DNA of 64,000 nt from an uncultured Archangium sp. (GCA_903905455.1 CAIVGN010000075.1:16502-80501), one strand, 5' to 3'. Counted from the first letter of the stretch, positions 21,384 to 34,969 are shown. Made by a program: numbers and translations. The notes: generated from the sequence alone by a model not told the origin.

Positions 21384-22467
21384 AGAAGTCTCGCACCACG
21401 CCCATGTGCTGCATGTTCGAGGCGTTCGAGTCGCCGAACTGAGCGGGGGCGAGCTCGGTCAGCGGCGTGTAGACCGTGGTGTCGATCACCAGGCCCGAGG
21501 GGTAGACGGAAGCGCCGACGCGCACGGCGCCTTGGAGCCGGTCGAGGCACGGCGAGGCCAGCACGTTGTCGTAGGGCTTCGAGCGGCTCGAGTTGGTGCC
21601 CCCGTTGCCCTTCTGATCCGCGGGGTACGGGCCGGTGACCACGAAGCGGCTGGAGAACGTGGTGAAGGCGCTCTCCCCGCGGTTGTCGGTGTTGAAGTCG
21701 CCGCCGAGCAGCAAGTAGTCGTCGGAGGGGACGTTGGCGGCGAAGCGGCTGACGAGCGCCACGGCCTCGGAGTTGCGCGTGCTGGCGTTCGCGGTGAGCA
21801 GGTGCACCGAGACGACCCAGAGATCGTTGGGGCCGGGGATGTCGATGCGCGCCCAGGTGAAGGCGCGGTTGCCGACCTGGGGATCGGCCCACTCGCCGCG
21901 GTCGACGATGGGCCAACGGCTGATGACCCCGTTGGGGATCTGCCCTGCGCCGCGCAGGTACGAGAACCCGCCGTCGAAGGTCTGCGACACGAAGCCGGAG
22001 ATGTCGGCGGCGGAGTTGGAGCCGTAGTTGAACTCCTGGAGCATCACGATGTCGGGGTCGGCGCCCTGCAGGATGCGCGCACCGTGGCCCGGGTCGTACG
22101 ACTGGAGGTTTCCGCTGGTGAGGTTCGCGGCCATGGCGCGCACCCGGAACACGTCGCCGGCACCGGAGGGGATGGGACAGACGCCCGCGTCGCGCGGGGG
22201 GCCCGCGTCAGGGCGCCCCGCATCGGGAACGCCCGCGTCGAAGGGGCCGGCGTCGGGGCCGCCCGCATCGGGAACGCCCGCGTCCTCGGAGCCGGCGTCG
22301 TCCCCGCCGGCATCGGCGTTGAGGCCCGCGTCGTCCGCCGGGAGGAAACCCGCGTCGTCCGAGCCCACCCCGCCATCGGGAGCCCCCGCGTCGGGGACTT
22401 CGACCGGAGCCTGACCACACGACCAACCCAGCAGCAGGAGGACCGACAGCAGTACGACGGGCTTCAT
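21370..22467 (-). CDS. Endonuclease/exonuclease/phosphatase-fold lipoprotein
   Basis: A 365-residue lipoprotein with signal peptide and lipobox ending LGWSC. A ~75-residue linker of repeated Asp-Ala-Gly units follows, common on myxobacterial surface proteins. The rest is an EEP (DNase I-like) domain starting at VRAMAANLTSG, with the metal-binding Glu in MLQEFNYG and GGDFNTD as the Asp/Asn motif. The canonical C-terminal Ser-Asp-His is replaced by a Gln-His context (MQHMGVV), so catalysis may be altered. Substrate could be nucleic acid, phospholipid or another phosphoester. Attached to the cell envelope by lipid and tethered on a flexible stalk. Confidence 0.85.
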   Translation of the reverse strand: MKPVVLLSVLLLLGWSCGQAPVEVPDAGAPDGGVGSDDAGFLPADDAGLNADAGGDDAGSEDAGVPDAGGPDAGPFDAGVPDAGRPDAGPPRDAGVCPIPSGAGDVFRVRAMAANLTSGNLQSYDPGHGARILQGADPDIVMLQEFNYGSNSAADISGFVSQTFDGGFSYLRGAGQIPNGVISRWPIVDRGEWADPQVGNRAFTWARIDIPGPNDLWVVSVHLLTANASTRNSEAVALVSRFAANVPSDDYLLLGGDFNTDNRGESAFTTFSSRFVVTGPYPADQKGNGGTNSSRSKPYDNVLASPCLDRLQGAVRVGASVYPSGLVIDTTVYTPLTELAPAQFGDSNASNMQHMGVVRDFFIQP

Positions 22468-22475
22468 GCAGCCAA

Positions 22476-22493
22476 TGTAACAGCTGCGTTACA
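22476..22493. promoter_or_regulatory. Perfect inverted repeat upstream of the EEP lipoprotein gene
   Basis: TGTAAC (22476-22481) and GTTACA (22488-22493) flank a six-base spacer AGCTGC. It lies nine bases ahead of the lipoprotein ATG and just after the stop of the upstream gene. The symmetry fits a dimeric repressor site; a small RNA hairpin is the alternative. Confidence 0.35.
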
Positions 22494-22498
22494 GGCGG

Positions 22499-23712
22499 TC
22501 AGTCATCCAGCGTCGGGGGGCGCGAGCGGCGACGGGCGACGACCACCAGGAAGAGGAGCGCCGCGAGGCCGCCGGCGCCGGCGATCAGGGCCCCGGGAGG
22601 GCCGCGGTCTTCAGGCGGCGGCGGCGCGGCGGCGGCGAGCGGCGTCCCCGCGTCCACCAGGGGAGGTGCCAGCGCGACGGGCTCCGCGCCCGCGTCCACC
22701 ACCGGTGGGGCGACGGCGACGGCCGCACCGGCGTCCACCGTGGGCGCAGGCGCGTCGAGAGGGGTCGCCAGGTTCTTCGCGCGCTCGAGCATCTGGGCCT
22801 GCTCCGAGGCAAGCCGCAGCTTCTCTTCGGCGCGTTCGCTGGCATCGAGGGCCGCGAGCCGCTTCGCCTCGAGGGCGTCGGCGGCCCGCTGCTTCTTCTC
22901 GTCGGCGGCGGCCTGCTTCGCGGCCTTTGCGTCGGCGGCCCTCTGCTTCTTCTCGTCGGCGGCGGCCTGCTTGGCGGCGAGGGCCGCCTCGGCCTTCAGC
23001 TTCTTCTCGTCCGCGGCCGCCTGCTTCGCGGCGAGCGCGGCTTCGGCCTTGCGCTGCTTCTCGTCGGCGGCGGCCTGCTTCGCGGCGAGGGCCGTGGCAG
23101 CCTGCTGCTTCGTGTCGGCGGCGAGCGCCTCGGCGCTGAGCCCGGCGTCGGGCGTGGAGCTCACCGGCTTGGCCATCGCCTCGGGCATCTTCCCGTCGTC
23201 GAGCTGGGCGATCATCACCGGCTGCGCGGGGAGGCTGAGCTTGAAGCGCTTGGCGACGTCGGTCTGCTTCGAGTCGCGCGTGGGGGTCGCCTGCACGCGC
23301 ACCTCGATGCCCGCGTTCACGTCGAAGCTGACGTCGCCGGCCACCGTCCACTTGTTCCCGCCCTCGTCGCTGAGCACCACGCTGGCGCCGTTGGAGAACA
23401 CGATGCGCGCCCTGACGGTGTGCTTGCCCGGGGTGACGTCGCCGTTCCACACGAGGTGGGTGCCCTCTTCCGAGAGCTGGCCGAGCGACGGCGTGCCCAG
23501 GGAGCGGCCGTCGAGCTGGAAGGTGGCCTCCTCGAGGCGGTAGTTCGGGTCGTCGAGCGCGACGTAGTCGATGCGCACCTTGGTGGGCTGCGTGCCGACC
23601 ATCTGGCTGAGCTGCTTCTCGAGTTCTTCCCGGGCGGCCTTCGCCTTGGCGTCCTCCGCGAGGGCACCGGAGGCGCCCACCACCAGCAGCACGAGGAGGA
23701 TCCGGGAGCTCA

Positions 23713-23713
<1 letters not shown>
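22499..23713 (-). CDS. Exported repeat-rich protein with C-terminal membrane anchor
   Basis: A 404-residue protein with a signal peptide (ILLVLLVVGASGALA), then a beta-rich domain (about 45-165) resembling the sugar-like beta sandwiches seen in PEGA-type proteins. A long helical region of 18-residue tandem units follows, built on AAKQAAADEKK. Then come a Pro/Val/Asp/Ala/Gly-rich linker with three VDAGA-type repeats, one transmembrane helix and a basic tail (ARRRSR). This end resembles surface-sorting C-termini but lacks the Cys of MYXO-CTERM signals. The ATG shares one base with the dnaE stop, so the gene is translated with dnaE, which is an unexpected pairing. Function unknown. Confidence 0.75.
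22870..23105 (-). repeat. Tandem 54-base repeats inside the anchored protein gene
   Basis: About four imperfect direct units, each encoding 18 residues ending in KQAAADEK, lie back to back. The phrase CTTCTTCTCGTCGGCGGCGG or a close variant recurs in each on the plus strand. Such arrays change copy number easily by slippage or recombination. Confidence 0.75.
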
Positions 23714-27300
<3,587 letters not shown>

Positions 27301-27346
27301 GAAGCCGTTTCAGCACCGATGGGCGAAACGGATCAATCTTGATTCG

Positions 27347-28513
27347 TCAGGCGGCCTGTTCGTCGGCCCGCCCGAAGTAGCGGCCGATGGACTCGATGCT
27401 GGCCGCGGGGAAGGCGATCACCAGCTCCTCGGCGGCCGCGCGGAACTCCCGGCGCAACGACTCGGGGGCGCGCAGCGACCACTCCACGGCGCTGACCAGG
27501 GCGAGCGCGGTGGTGACGTTGGGGGTCGAGGTGCCGCGGGGGGCGTCGTGGTGCAGGGCCACGGCCTCCACGAGGCTCGCCGGCAGGTTCCACCGGGCCA
27601 GCAACTGGGCGCCGATGGCGGCGCTGGTGCACCCCAGGCGCTCGCGCTGCACCACCCACGGCAGGCGCCCCGCCTCGACGGCCTTGTCGATGGCCATGGC
27701 GTCCACCGGGAGCTTCGAGACGAGCAACAACGAGCCCACGTCGGAGAGCACGCCGGCGATGAAGGCCTGCTCGGCGAGCACCGACCGGCCGAGGATTTCG
27801 CGCATGGCGTAGGCCCGCAGCAGGGCCTCCTGCTGGAGCCCGAGCGCGCGGCGCCCCTGGGCGAGGCCCTCGAAGAGTTCGACGGTGAGCACCAGGTTGC
27901 GCAGGGGCACGATGCCCAGGTAGCGCACGGTCTCGCGCACGCTCGCCACGCGGCGCGGCAGGCCGAAGTAGGCCGAGTTGATGATGCGCAGCACGGCCGC
28001 GGTGATCGCCGGGTCGCGCTCCACGACGGCGGCCACGGCGTCCAACGACACCTCGGGGTCCTGCGACATCTGGGAGAGCTTGGAATACGTCGCCGGCAGC
28101 GGGGGGAGATCGCCCAGCTGCGCGACCACGGTCTGCAGCCGCTCCGAGGCCAGCGAGTCGATCACCGAGCAGGTGCGCTCCACGAGATCGAACAGCAGCG
28201 TGGGCAGCAACGGCTTGCGCAGCACCTGGTGGCTGAGCGCCTGGAGCCGGGCGAAGGCGTCGGGCTTCACGTCGAGCGGCGCGAGCACGGTGCGGGCGAG
28301 CTTCGGCAGCCTCGTCTTGAACTCGAGCAGCAGCGCCTCGATGCCCTGGAGCGTCGCGTCGCACACCAGGGCGTCACTCTCGGCCCCGGCGGCGAGGGCC
28401 TGCGCGGCGGTGACGACGAAGCGAAGCTCCCAGGCGTTGGAGAACGGGCGCAGGGAGCGCTTGAGCCCCTCGGCGACCTGCTCATCAGGCTCCACCACCA
28501 ACACCCTGCGCAT
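27347..28513 (-). CDS. Receiver-like plus HDOD-domain signalling protein
   Basis: A 388-residue protein. Residues 1-115 form a receiver-like domain (VLVVEPDEQV at the start, ALVCDATLQG with the candidate phospho-Asp, and KPLLP near the end). An HDOD domain follows at about 130-330, with the family segment LPPLPATYSKLSQMSQDPEVS, IINSAYFGLPRRV and the HD-like LHHDAP. Architectures of this kind are abundant in myxobacteria and act in signalling and motility or differentiation control; enzymatic activity is not established. Separated from dnaE by 46 bases on the same strand. Confidence 0.88.
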   Translation of the reverse strand: MRRVLVVEPDEQVAEGLKRSLRPFSNAWELRFVVTAAQALAAGAESDALVCDATLQGIEALLLEFKTRLPKLARTVLAPLDVKPDAFARLQALSHQVLRKPLLPTLLFDLVERTCSVIDSLASERLQTVVAQLGDLPPLPATYSKLSQMSQDPEVSLDAVAAVVERDPAITAAVLRIINSAYFGLPRRVASVRETVRYLGIVPLRNLVLTVELFEGLAQGRRALGLQQEALLRAYAMREILGRSVLAEQAFIAGVLSDVGSLLLVSKLPVDAMAIDKAVEAGRLPWVVQRERLGCTSAAIGAQLLARWNLPASLVEAVALHHDAPRGTSTPNVTTALALVSAVEWSLRAPESLRREFRAAAEELVIAFPAASIESIGRYFGRADEQAA

Positions 28514-28606
28514 GGCGACGGGTCACTGCAGCCCTCAGGCCGCTTCAAGCGGCTGGATCCACGGAAACCGGGTGGGTCAAACGCCGCCGTGAGGGTCGAT
28601 CCGGCC

Positions 28607-29398
28607 CTAGAGGGAGGTCTTGGGAACGAGCGTGCCACTGCGACGCTTGAGTTCGGAGTCGAGCACCTTCAGCTCGGCCTTGAGACGGACGAAGTTGGCG
28701 TACATGCCGTCAGGCTGCTTGCCGGGCATGGAGCGGATCTGATCGCGGAGCTGGCCCATGGTGGCGCCGATCTCCTGCAGCCGGTGCGTGAGATCGTCGT
28801 CGGCGCCGGCGCGCACCCCGAGGAGCTCATCGACCTCGAGCTTGCCCTCGAGCTGCCGCTCCATCTGCTTGAACGAGAGCTTCACCGGGGCGGTGGCCAG
28901 GGCGGCGTCGACCAGCTCGACCGTCTTGAGGGCCTCCTCTTCGAAGTGGGCGAGGTCGCGCGCGGTGCGCATGCGCAGCAGGCTGTCGGCGAGCTCGAAG
29001 AACAGCGGCTGCTTCGGCGGCCGGCCGGGGGGCGAAAAGAGCGCCAGCAGCCAGGTGTCGATGCCGTCGCCGCCCGCCTGCTCGAGGGCCTGGCGCGCCA
29101 GGGGCAGCCACGCGGCCTTGAGGGCCTCCATGGCCTTGCGGGGATGGCTGGCGGACTGCAGCGTGACGCGCAGGGAGGACAGGAGCCCCTGCTTGACGTC
29201 TTCCCGGGACATCACGGCGCGGGGGGTGAAGACGCGCTCGCGCCAGGCGCCCTGGCTGACCTCGGGGGCGACCTCGGCGGCCCGGTGGATGTCGGAGGCG
29301 GAGACCTTCGAGCGACCGATGAAGGAGTCCTCGGCGCGGCTGTTGAACGCGGGGAGTCCCTTGATGGTCTCGTCTCCGGGGGGCTTCTTGGTGGCCAT
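28607..29398 (-). CDS. Helical cytoplasmic protein of unknown function
   Basis: A 263-residue protein with no signal peptide or membrane segment. The N-terminal ~50 residues look disordered (polar, Lys/Pro/Gly-rich). The middle is helical, and the last 80 residues have a coiled-coil pattern (LTHRLQEIGATMGQLRDQI, then LKAELKVLDSELKRR). ATG 29398 (MATKKPPG) is preferred over an in-frame ATG 21 bases earlier; neither has a strong ribosome site. No family is recognised. The gap to the HDOD gene downstream (28514-28606) holds no gene and only a short CCGCTT/AAGCGG palindrome near 28540. Confidence 0.65.
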   Translation of the reverse strand: MATKKPPGDETIKGLPAFNSRAEDSFIGRSKVSASDIHRAAEVAPEVSQGAWRERVFTPRAVMSREDVKQGLLSSLRVTLQSASHPRKAMEALKAAWLPLARQALEQAGGDGIDTWLLALFSPPGRPPKQPLFFELADSLLRMRTARDLAHFEEEALKTVELVDAALATAPVKLSFKQMERQLEGKLEVDELLGVRAGADDDLTHRLQEIGATMGQLRDQIRSMPGKQPDGMYANFVRLKAELKVLDSELKRRSGTLVPKTSL

Positions 29399-29488
29399 GC
29401 GGGCCTGCGATTCTGCCACGGCCCCGGCCCCGCGTCGTGGAAGAGGAAAAATTGGCTCCGCGCCCCCCGTCCGGCGTACTCACGGGTC

Positions 29489-30145
29489 ATGCGCGCCCTC
29501 CTCGCCCTCGTCTCCGTGGTCGTGTGTTCTGCCTGTGGCTACACCTCGCCGGGCGGCGGCACGGGGACGCTCTTCGTCACCGCCCGCCTCTCGTCCGACG
29601 GCAGCACCCAGGGCAACCGCGCGCGGGTCACGGTGCGCTCGGCGTCGTCGACCGGCGACGTAGTGCCCAACGCGGAGGTGGCCCTGCAGGGCGGGGCCTT
29701 GAAGCGCACGGTGCTCAGCTGGGACCCCGACTCCAAGCAGTACCGGCTCGACGGCTTCACCTGGGTCGACGGGTTCCGGCTCGAGGTGATCCGCGGCAAC
29801 GACCTGCTCGACGGCTCCATCGACGCGCCCGGGGCGACGTTGATCACCAACCCCATCTCCGACTCGACCTTCCGCCGGGCCGACGCCCAGCCCCTGAGCA
29901 TCACCTGGAAGGACACGCGCAACGCGCCGGCGAAGACCACCCAGGTGCGGCTGGACAAGGCGAACGTCGACCGGGCGATCCCCGAGGGCCTGTACGAGCT
30001 GCGGCTCGACGCCAACGAGCTGACGGCCAGCACCAAGGAGACGGTGCGGGTCGAGCGCAGCAACGAGGTCAACCTCGCCGGTGGCGCCGTGGGCTCGCTG
30101 TTGAGCGCGTCCACGAACCACGAGATCGAGTTCCGCGTCGAGTAG
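29489..30145 (+). CDS. Lipoprotein of unknown function
   Basis: A 218-residue protein starting at ATG 29489 with a short signal peptide and lipobox VCSAC (Cys16). The mature part is beta-rich, with a YTSPGGGTGTLFVTARL opening typical of small immunoglobulin-like or carboxypeptidase-regulatory-like folds found on myxobacterial envelope lipoproteins. No catalytic motif. It is transcribed divergently from the preceding helical protein and ends base-to-base with the convergent ygiQ gene. Confidence 0.75.
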   Translation: MRALLALVSVVVCSACGYTSPGGGTGTLFVTARLSSDGSTQGNRARVTVRSASSTGDVVPNAEVALQGGALKRTVLSWDPDSKQYRLDGFTWVDGFRLEVIRGNDLLDGSIDAPGATLITNPISDSTFRRADAQPLSITWKDTRNAPAKTTQVRLDKANVDRAIPEGLYELRLDANELTASTKETVRVERSNEVNLAGGAVGSLLSASTNHEIEFRVE

Positions 30146-32086
30146 TCAGCGCCGCGCCGGCGGCTTGATCTTGCCCTGGCGCACCAGCCGCTCGCGCTCG
30201 CCCGGTGACTCGGCGGGCACGAGGCAGCCCGGCCCCCGGCCGATGAGGTCTTCGCGCCCCGCGACCTGCAGCGCCTCGCGCACGTCCGGCCAATGCTCGG
30301 GGTTCCAGTAGAGGATCAGCGCCTTCTGCAGCCGCTTCTCCTTGAGGCCCTTGGCCACGTAGACCGGCTCCATCTTCAGCGGGTCGATGCCGGTGAAGTA
30401 CATGCAGGCGGCCACCGACATGGGCGTGGGGATGAAGTCCTGCACCTGGCGGGGGCGGCGACCGCTCTCCTTGAGCCACAGGGCGAGGTCGATCATGTCC
30501 TCGAGGCCCGAGCCCGGGTGTCCGGAGATGAAGTACGGGATGTCGTACTGCTCCTTGCCGGCCGACTTCGACTCGCAGGCGAACATCTCCTGGAAGCGCT
30601 CGTAGGCGGCGATGCCCGGCTTCTTCATCTTCTCGAGCACCCGGGGGCTGACGTGCTCGGGGGCGACCGAGAGCTGGCCGCCGGTGTGGAAGCTGGCGAG
30701 CTCCTTGACGTACTCGGGGCTGAGCTCGGCGAGATCGTAGCGGACGCCCGAGGCGATGAAGACGTGCTTGATGCCCTCTTCCTTGCGCACCTCGCGCATC
30801 AGGTCGATCAGGGGGCCGTGATCGGTGCCGAGGTTCTCGCAGACGCCGGGGTGCACGCAGGACAGCTTGCGGCACTTCTTTTCGATCTCCGGTGACTTGC
30901 ACTTGAGCTTGTACATGTTGGCCGTGGGGCCACCCAGGTCGGTCACCGTGCCGCGGAAGTCGCCCATGCGGCGCAGCTCGCGGATCTCCTTGAGCACGCT
31001 CTCGGCCGACCGGTTCTGGATGACGCGGCCCTCGTGCTCGGTGATGGAGCAGAAGGTGCAGCCGCCGAAGCAGCCGCGCATCAGCACCACGGAGTGCTTC
31101 ACCGTCTCGAAGGCCGGCACGCTGTCGCTGCCGTACATGGGGTGCGGCGCGCGGTTGAACGGGAGATCGTACAGCTCGTCCATGGCGACGTTGGTCAGGC
31201 CCTGGGCGGTGTCGCCGGGGCCATCACCCAGGGGGAAGGCCGGCGGGTTGAAGTACACCGCGCGCTCGGCGTGGCGCTGGAGCACGGGGCGCGCGTTGCC
31301 GGGGTTGGTCTCCATCTGGAAGGCGCGGGTCATGCGCGCGAACGCCTCGGGCTCGGCGACGACCTGCTCGTAGCTGGGGAGCACCACGATCTTGCGATCG
31401 ACCGCGTGCTGCGCCGGGTCCGCCTCGAGGCGCTTGGCCTCCTCGTTGTTGACCAGGTACGCGGTGCCGCGAATGTCGCGCAGCTGGCCCACGGCCTCGC
31501 CGCGGTTCAGGCGATCGGCGATCTCCCAGATGGGGCGCTCGCCCATGCCGAAGACCAGCAGGTCGGCCTTGGCGTCCAGGAGGATGGAGCGGCGCACCTT
31601 GTCGCTCCAGTAGTCGTAGTGCGCGATGCGGCGCAGCGAGGCCTCGATGCCCCCGAGCACGATGGGGGTCTGGGGGTACGCCTCCCGGCAGCGCTGGGCG
31701 TAGACGGTGGTGGCGCGATCGGGGCGGCAACCGGTGCGGCCCCCGGGCGAATACTGGTCCTCGCTCCGGTTCTTCTTCTGCGCCGTGAGCCGGTTGAGCA
31801 TCGAGTCCATGTTGCCGGCGGCGACCCCGAAGAAGAGCCGCGGCTGGCCCAGGGCCTTGAAGGGCTCGGCCGAGTGCCAGTCGGGCTGCGCCAGCAGGCC
31901 CACCTTGAAGCCGCGCCCCTCGAGGAAGCGGGCGATCAGCGGCGGGCCGAACGCGGGGTGATCCACGTAGGCGTCGCCGCTGACGATGATGATGTCGCAC
32001 TGGTCCCACCCGCGCTCGTCGAGGTCGGCGCGACAAACGGGCAGGAAGGGGTGCGGATACTTCTTCGTGGACATCACGGTCGCCAT
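30146..32086 (-). CDS. ygiQ: YgiQ-family radical SAM protein
   Basis: A 646-residue protein of the YgiQ (UPF0313) family. The N-terminal Rossmann-like B12-binding-type half begins [34 protein letters not shown], with DHPAFG and [16 protein letters not shown] as signatures. The radical SAM half carries the cluster motif CFGGCTFC (Cys-x3-Cys-x2-Cys), then SAPEH- and SGHPG-type segments ([26 protein letters not shown]). An internal Cys-rich stretch ([22 protein letters not shown] is its span) may hold a second metal site. The reaction is not established. ATG 32086 is used; a second ATG four codons later is equally possible. Confidence 0.93.
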   Translation of the reverse strand: MATVMSTKKYPHPFLPVCRADLDERGWDQCDIIIVSGDAYVDHPAFGPPLIARFLEGRGFKVGLLAQPDWHSAEPFKALGQPRLFFGVAAGNMDSMLNRLTAQKKNRSEDQYSPGGRTGCRPDRATTVYAQRCREAYPQTPIVLGGIEASLRRIAHYDYWSDKVRRSILLDAKADLLVFGMGERPIWEIADRLNRGEAVGQLRDIRGTAYLVNNEEAKRLEADPAQHAVDRKIVVLPSYEQVVAEPEAFARMTRAFQMETNPGNARPVLQRHAERAVYFNPPAFPLGDGPGDTAQGLTNVAMDELYDLPFNRAPHPMYGSDSVPAFETVKHSVVLMRGCFGGCTFCSITEHEGRVIQNRSAESVLKEIRELRRMGDFRGTVTDLGGPTANMYKLKCKSPEIEKKCRKLSCVHPGVCENLGTDHGPLIDLMREVRKEEGIKHVFIASGVRYDLAELSPEYVKELASFHTGGQLSVAPEHVSPRVLEKMKKPGIAAYERFQEMFACESKSAGKEQYDIPYFISGHPGSGLEDMIDLALWLKESGRRPRQVQDFIPTPMSVAACMYFTGIDPLKMEPVYVAKGLKEKRLQKALILYWNPEHWPDVREALQVAGREDLIGRGPGCLVPAESPGERERLVRQGKIKPPARR

Positions 32087-32126
32087 GGCCGGCGACCCCT
32101 ACCCCGTTCTCCGGAGGTTCGGCAAA

Positions 32127-33860
32127 TCACCACGCGGCGCGCACGCCGACATACCCGCCGACCTGCCAGCCAATGGTCTTCCCGTCGGGCTTGGTGGTGG
32201 TGCCGCCGTTGACGTGGAAGGTGAGGAACCGCCAGCTGACCTCGAAGTCCCCCAGCAGGCGCACCACGTCGATGGCGTTGCCCAGGGGGAGGTAGTTGAC
32301 GCCCAGCAGCACCCGCGTCTCGTGGGTGTCCACGAAGGCCACCGCGAGGGTCGGCCCGGCGCCCACGCGCAGGTTGGCGAGGTTGGGGTCGAGCAGCCGC
32401 ACTTCGCCCGCCAGGCCCAGGGCGAGGTGGCCGAAGTAATACCGCGCGGTCAGCAGCGAGCCGATGGTGCGGTCGGGCGTGCCGGTGACGGTGGAGGCGA
32501 AGCGGCCCCACAGGCGCAGCTCGAAGCCCGAGGCCATGCCCTCGGCCGGGGCCGTGCCCCAGAAGCCGAGGTGCACCAGGCCCAGCACGCCCAACGAGAA
32601 GCCGGTGTCGACAGCCGCCAGGCCTCCGGCGATGAGCGCGCTGCCCGAGCCACGCTCGTGCGAGTCGTCGATGACGATCGCCTCGGCCTGCTGGCGGGCC
32701 TCGAAGAGGTGCTTCTCGGCGTCGATGCGGCCGCGCTCGGCCTGGGCCGCCTCGGCGACGGCCGCCTGGGCGATGGCCGGGCTGGAGCTGATGGCGTCGA
32801 CGGCCAGCTGCTTCTTGAGCGACTCCTCGTCCTTCGCGTGCTTGAGGTTCTCCTCGGCCAGCTTGACGAGGCGCTCCTTGGTGGTGCGCTGCTGGGAGAC
32901 CCTGGTGTCGCGCTCGGTGACGACGCGCTTCTCCTCGGCGTCCTGCTGCTTGCGCTCGGCGTCTTCCTTCGCCTGCTGCACCCGCTTCTCGGCGTCCTCC
33001 TTTTCCTTCGCCAGCATCGCCGCGGCCGCGAGCTTCTCGGCCTTTCGCTCCTGGTCGGCCTTGTCGGCGCGGTCGGCGGCGGCCTTTCGATCGCGGTCGC
33101 GCTCGTCGCGGGCGGCCTTCTCCATCTCCTCGCGTCGCTTCTGCTCTCCCTCGGCGAACTCCCGGGCCTGCCGGGTGCGCAGGGCCTCGGCGTCGACGAC
33201 CTGCTTCTGGCGCAGGGCCTCGGCCTCGGCGGCCGCCCGCGCCTGCTTCTCCACCTCGGCCTTCGCGGTCGCGGCGTCGGCCAGTTGCTTGAGCCGGAGG
33301 GCCTCGGCGGCCGTGACCGCGGCGGAGGCCGCGACGAGGCGCTCGCTCTCGGCCCGGGTGGTGGCCGCCTTCATCTCGTCGGTGGCGACGCGGTCCTTGC
33401 ACTTCTGGAGCTGGGTCTGCGTCCACCGCGCGTAGCCCTGGTACTCCTGGAACAGGGCGTCGCGCCGCGTGGCCTGCACGGTGCGCTTCTGGGCCGCGAG
33501 GGTGAGCGCGGCGACCTCGATGTTGCACGACGCGTCGCCGGCGATGGCCGCCGCGCCGAAGCTGCGGGTCATGGGGTAGCTGCCGCCGTTGAAGGGCAGC
33601 AGCATGTCGCGAAGCCACTGGCCCTCGTCGAAGCCCACCTGGCGCTGGATGGTCGAGGTGAGCAACGCGGCGCACTCGAGGCGGGCCTGGTCGCAGGCCT
33701 CCCCCCGCTCAGCGCAGGTGGTGGCGGCCTTGGTGAACGTCTGCGCCATGACGCGGTCTTGCGCGATGGCGGCGACGAGCGGAGCGGTGTCGCGCACGCG
33801 GGGCGTTTCGCAGGGCTCCGCGCCGAGGCTGGCGGCGATGACGAGTGACGTCCACAGCAT
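32127..33860 (-). CDS. Exported coiled-coil protein with beta-barrel-like C-terminus
   Basis: A 577-residue protein with a signal peptide (MLWTSLVIAASLGA) and a Cys-containing N-terminal domain. A very long charged helical region spans about residues 165-390, dominated by Ala/Glu/Lys/Arg/Gln. The C-terminal ~190 residues alternate polar and hydrophobic residues with aromatic turn positions (LRLWGRFAST, ARYYFGHLALGLAGEVRL, ending GGYVGVRAAW). The terminal aromatic residue fits an outer-membrane barrel. A periplasm-spanning coiled coil tethered to the outer membrane is a plausible inference. No known family is recognised, and low complexity makes similarity searches unreliable. Confidence 0.7.
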   Translation of the reverse strand: MLWTSLVIAASLGAEPCETPRVRDTAPLVAAIAQDRVMAQTFTKAATTCAERGEACDQARLECAALLTSTIQRQVGFDEGQWLRDMLLPFNGGSYPMTRSFGAAAIAGDASCNIEVAALTLAAQKRTVQATRRDALFQEYQGYARWTQTQLQKCKDRVATDEMKAATTRAESERLVAASAAVTAAEALRLKQLADAATAKAEVEKQARAAAEAEALRQKQVVDAEALRTRQAREFAEGEQKRREEMEKAARDERDRDRKAAADRADKADQERKAEKLAAAAMLAKEKEDAEKRVQQAKEDAERKQQDAEEKRVVTERDTRVSQQRTTKERLVKLAEENLKHAKDEESLKKQLAVDAISSSPAIAQAAVAEAAQAERGRIDAEKHLFEARQQAEAIVIDDSHERGSGSALIAGGLAAVDTGFSLGVLGLVHLGFWGTAPAEGMASGFELRLWGRFASTVTGTPDRTIGSLLTARYYFGHLALGLAGEVRLLDPNLANLRVGAGPTLAVAFVDTHETRVLLGVNYLPLGNAIDVVRLLGDFEVSWRFLTFHVNGGTTTKPDGKTIGWQVGGYVGVRAAW

Positions 33861-33875
33861 GGGTGCGCTCCGGGC

Positions 33876-34874
33876 TTACGGATGGTCGAGGGTGAAGACG
33901 CCGGGGATGCCGCCATCGGTCGTCTCGCGGTAGGCGAGCGACGGGCCGGTGATGCAGGTGTTGTACTGCTCCATCGACGTGGCCGTGGCGAGCATGCCGC
34001 CGGTGTACGTATAGGGCTGCGTCAGGTTGTCGCTCAGGTCGAACGAGAGATCGCACTCGCAGGCGCTGCCGGTCGCGGCGCAGGTGCCGGTCATGCCCGC
34101 GGGGAGCTGGCCGCTGACGTTCGAGCAGAGCGCGACGCAGGTCTGGCCGACGGCGGCGAAGTGGAAGTTGACCAGGCCCACCACGTTGCGGTGCACGTTG
34201 GTGCCGTCGAAGACGACCGCACCGGCGATGGCGCCGTTCTTCCCGGAGATGGTCGAGGTGCAGCCCAGCTGCGCCACCAGCCCCGAGAGCAGGGTGAACG
34301 CGGAGTTGTCGATGCAGCCCGCCGAGTACATCCAGTTACCGATCTCGTTGCCCGCGCAGGGTGCCACCGGGCCACACGTGGTCATGAAGGTCAGCGGAAC
34401 GGTGGGCGGGAAGAGCGTGCCGCCGTCGACGCCGGGGGTGCCTGCGTCCAGGATCACCGGGCCCGCGTCGGGGCGCGAACCACCGCCACCGCCCGTCGCG
34501 CCGCCACCACCACCCGCAGCCCCGCCAGCGCCACCACCCGTGGCGCTCCCGCCGCCGGTGCCGGTGCCGCCGCCGGTCGCGCTGCCGCCACCGCCACCAC
34601 CCGCGCCGCCGCCCGTCACCGCGCCGCTGCCGCCGCCCGTCGAAGCGCCGCGGCAGATGCCGAACTCACACGCAGTGCCGGCGCCACACGACGCGCAGGC
34701 GTTGCCCTGCGATCCACACTCGGTCTGCACCTTGCCGTCGACGCAGGCGCCGGCCTCGGTGCAGCAGCCGGCACAGGACACCGGCGAGCACTTGGGAGCC
34801 GAGGTACCGCAGGCGAAGAAAGCGCCGCTCAGGGCGGAAGCGAAGACGAGGACCGACAGACGGGGGAAGTGCAT
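33876..34874 (-). CDS. Cys-rich lipoprotein with Gly-rich stalk
   Basis: A 332-residue lipoprotein; lipobox FFACG places the lipidated Cys near residue 22. A small domain with eight Cys in about 50 residues follows (CSPVSCAGCCTEAGACVDG and later CGSQGNACASCGAG), then a ~60-residue Gly/Ser/Ala/Thr linker with repeated GGGSATGGG-like units. The C-terminal domain of about 185 residues has further paired cysteines. This layout (Cys-rich head, Gly stalk, globular domain) is typical of myxobacterial surface lipoproteins of unknown role. Divergent from the ATPase gene, with 95 bases between starts. Confidence 0.75.
   Translation of the reverse strand: MHFPRLSVLVFASALSGAFFACGTSAPKCSPVSCAGCCTEAGACVDGKVQTECGSQGNACASCGAGTACEFGICRGASTGGGSGAVTGGGAGGGGGGSATGGGTGTGGGSATGGGAGGAAGGGGGATGGGGGSRPDAGPVILDAGTPGVDGGTLFPPTVPLTFMTTCGPVAPCAGNEIGNWMYSAGCIDNSAFTLLSGLVAQLGCTSTISGKNGAIAGAVVFDGTNVHRNVVGLVNFHFAAVGQTCVALCSNVSGQLPAGMTGTCAATGSACECDLSFDLSDNLTQPYTYTGGMLATATSMEQYNTCITGPSLAYRETTDGGIPGVFTLDHP
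34430..34660 (-). repeat. Low-complexity Gly-codon tract encoding the lipoprotein stalk
   Basis: The plus strand shows runs of CCGCC/CCACC triplets. On the coding strand this is a GGN-rich tract specifying repeated GGGSATGGG-like units. It is compositionally extreme and a likely site of length variation. Confidence 0.7.
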
Positions 34875-34969
34875 TGCGACTCCAGGGGAAGACGAGGCCG
34901 GGGCCGCCTCGGAAGGCGCGCAGCTTCCCCCGGAATGCGTGGAACGGAAAGCGTAAGGTCTTTGGCCAC

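Noticed and set aside
22870..23105. Tandem repeats as a CRISPR array
   Set aside because: The units are in-frame coding repeats without unique spacers.
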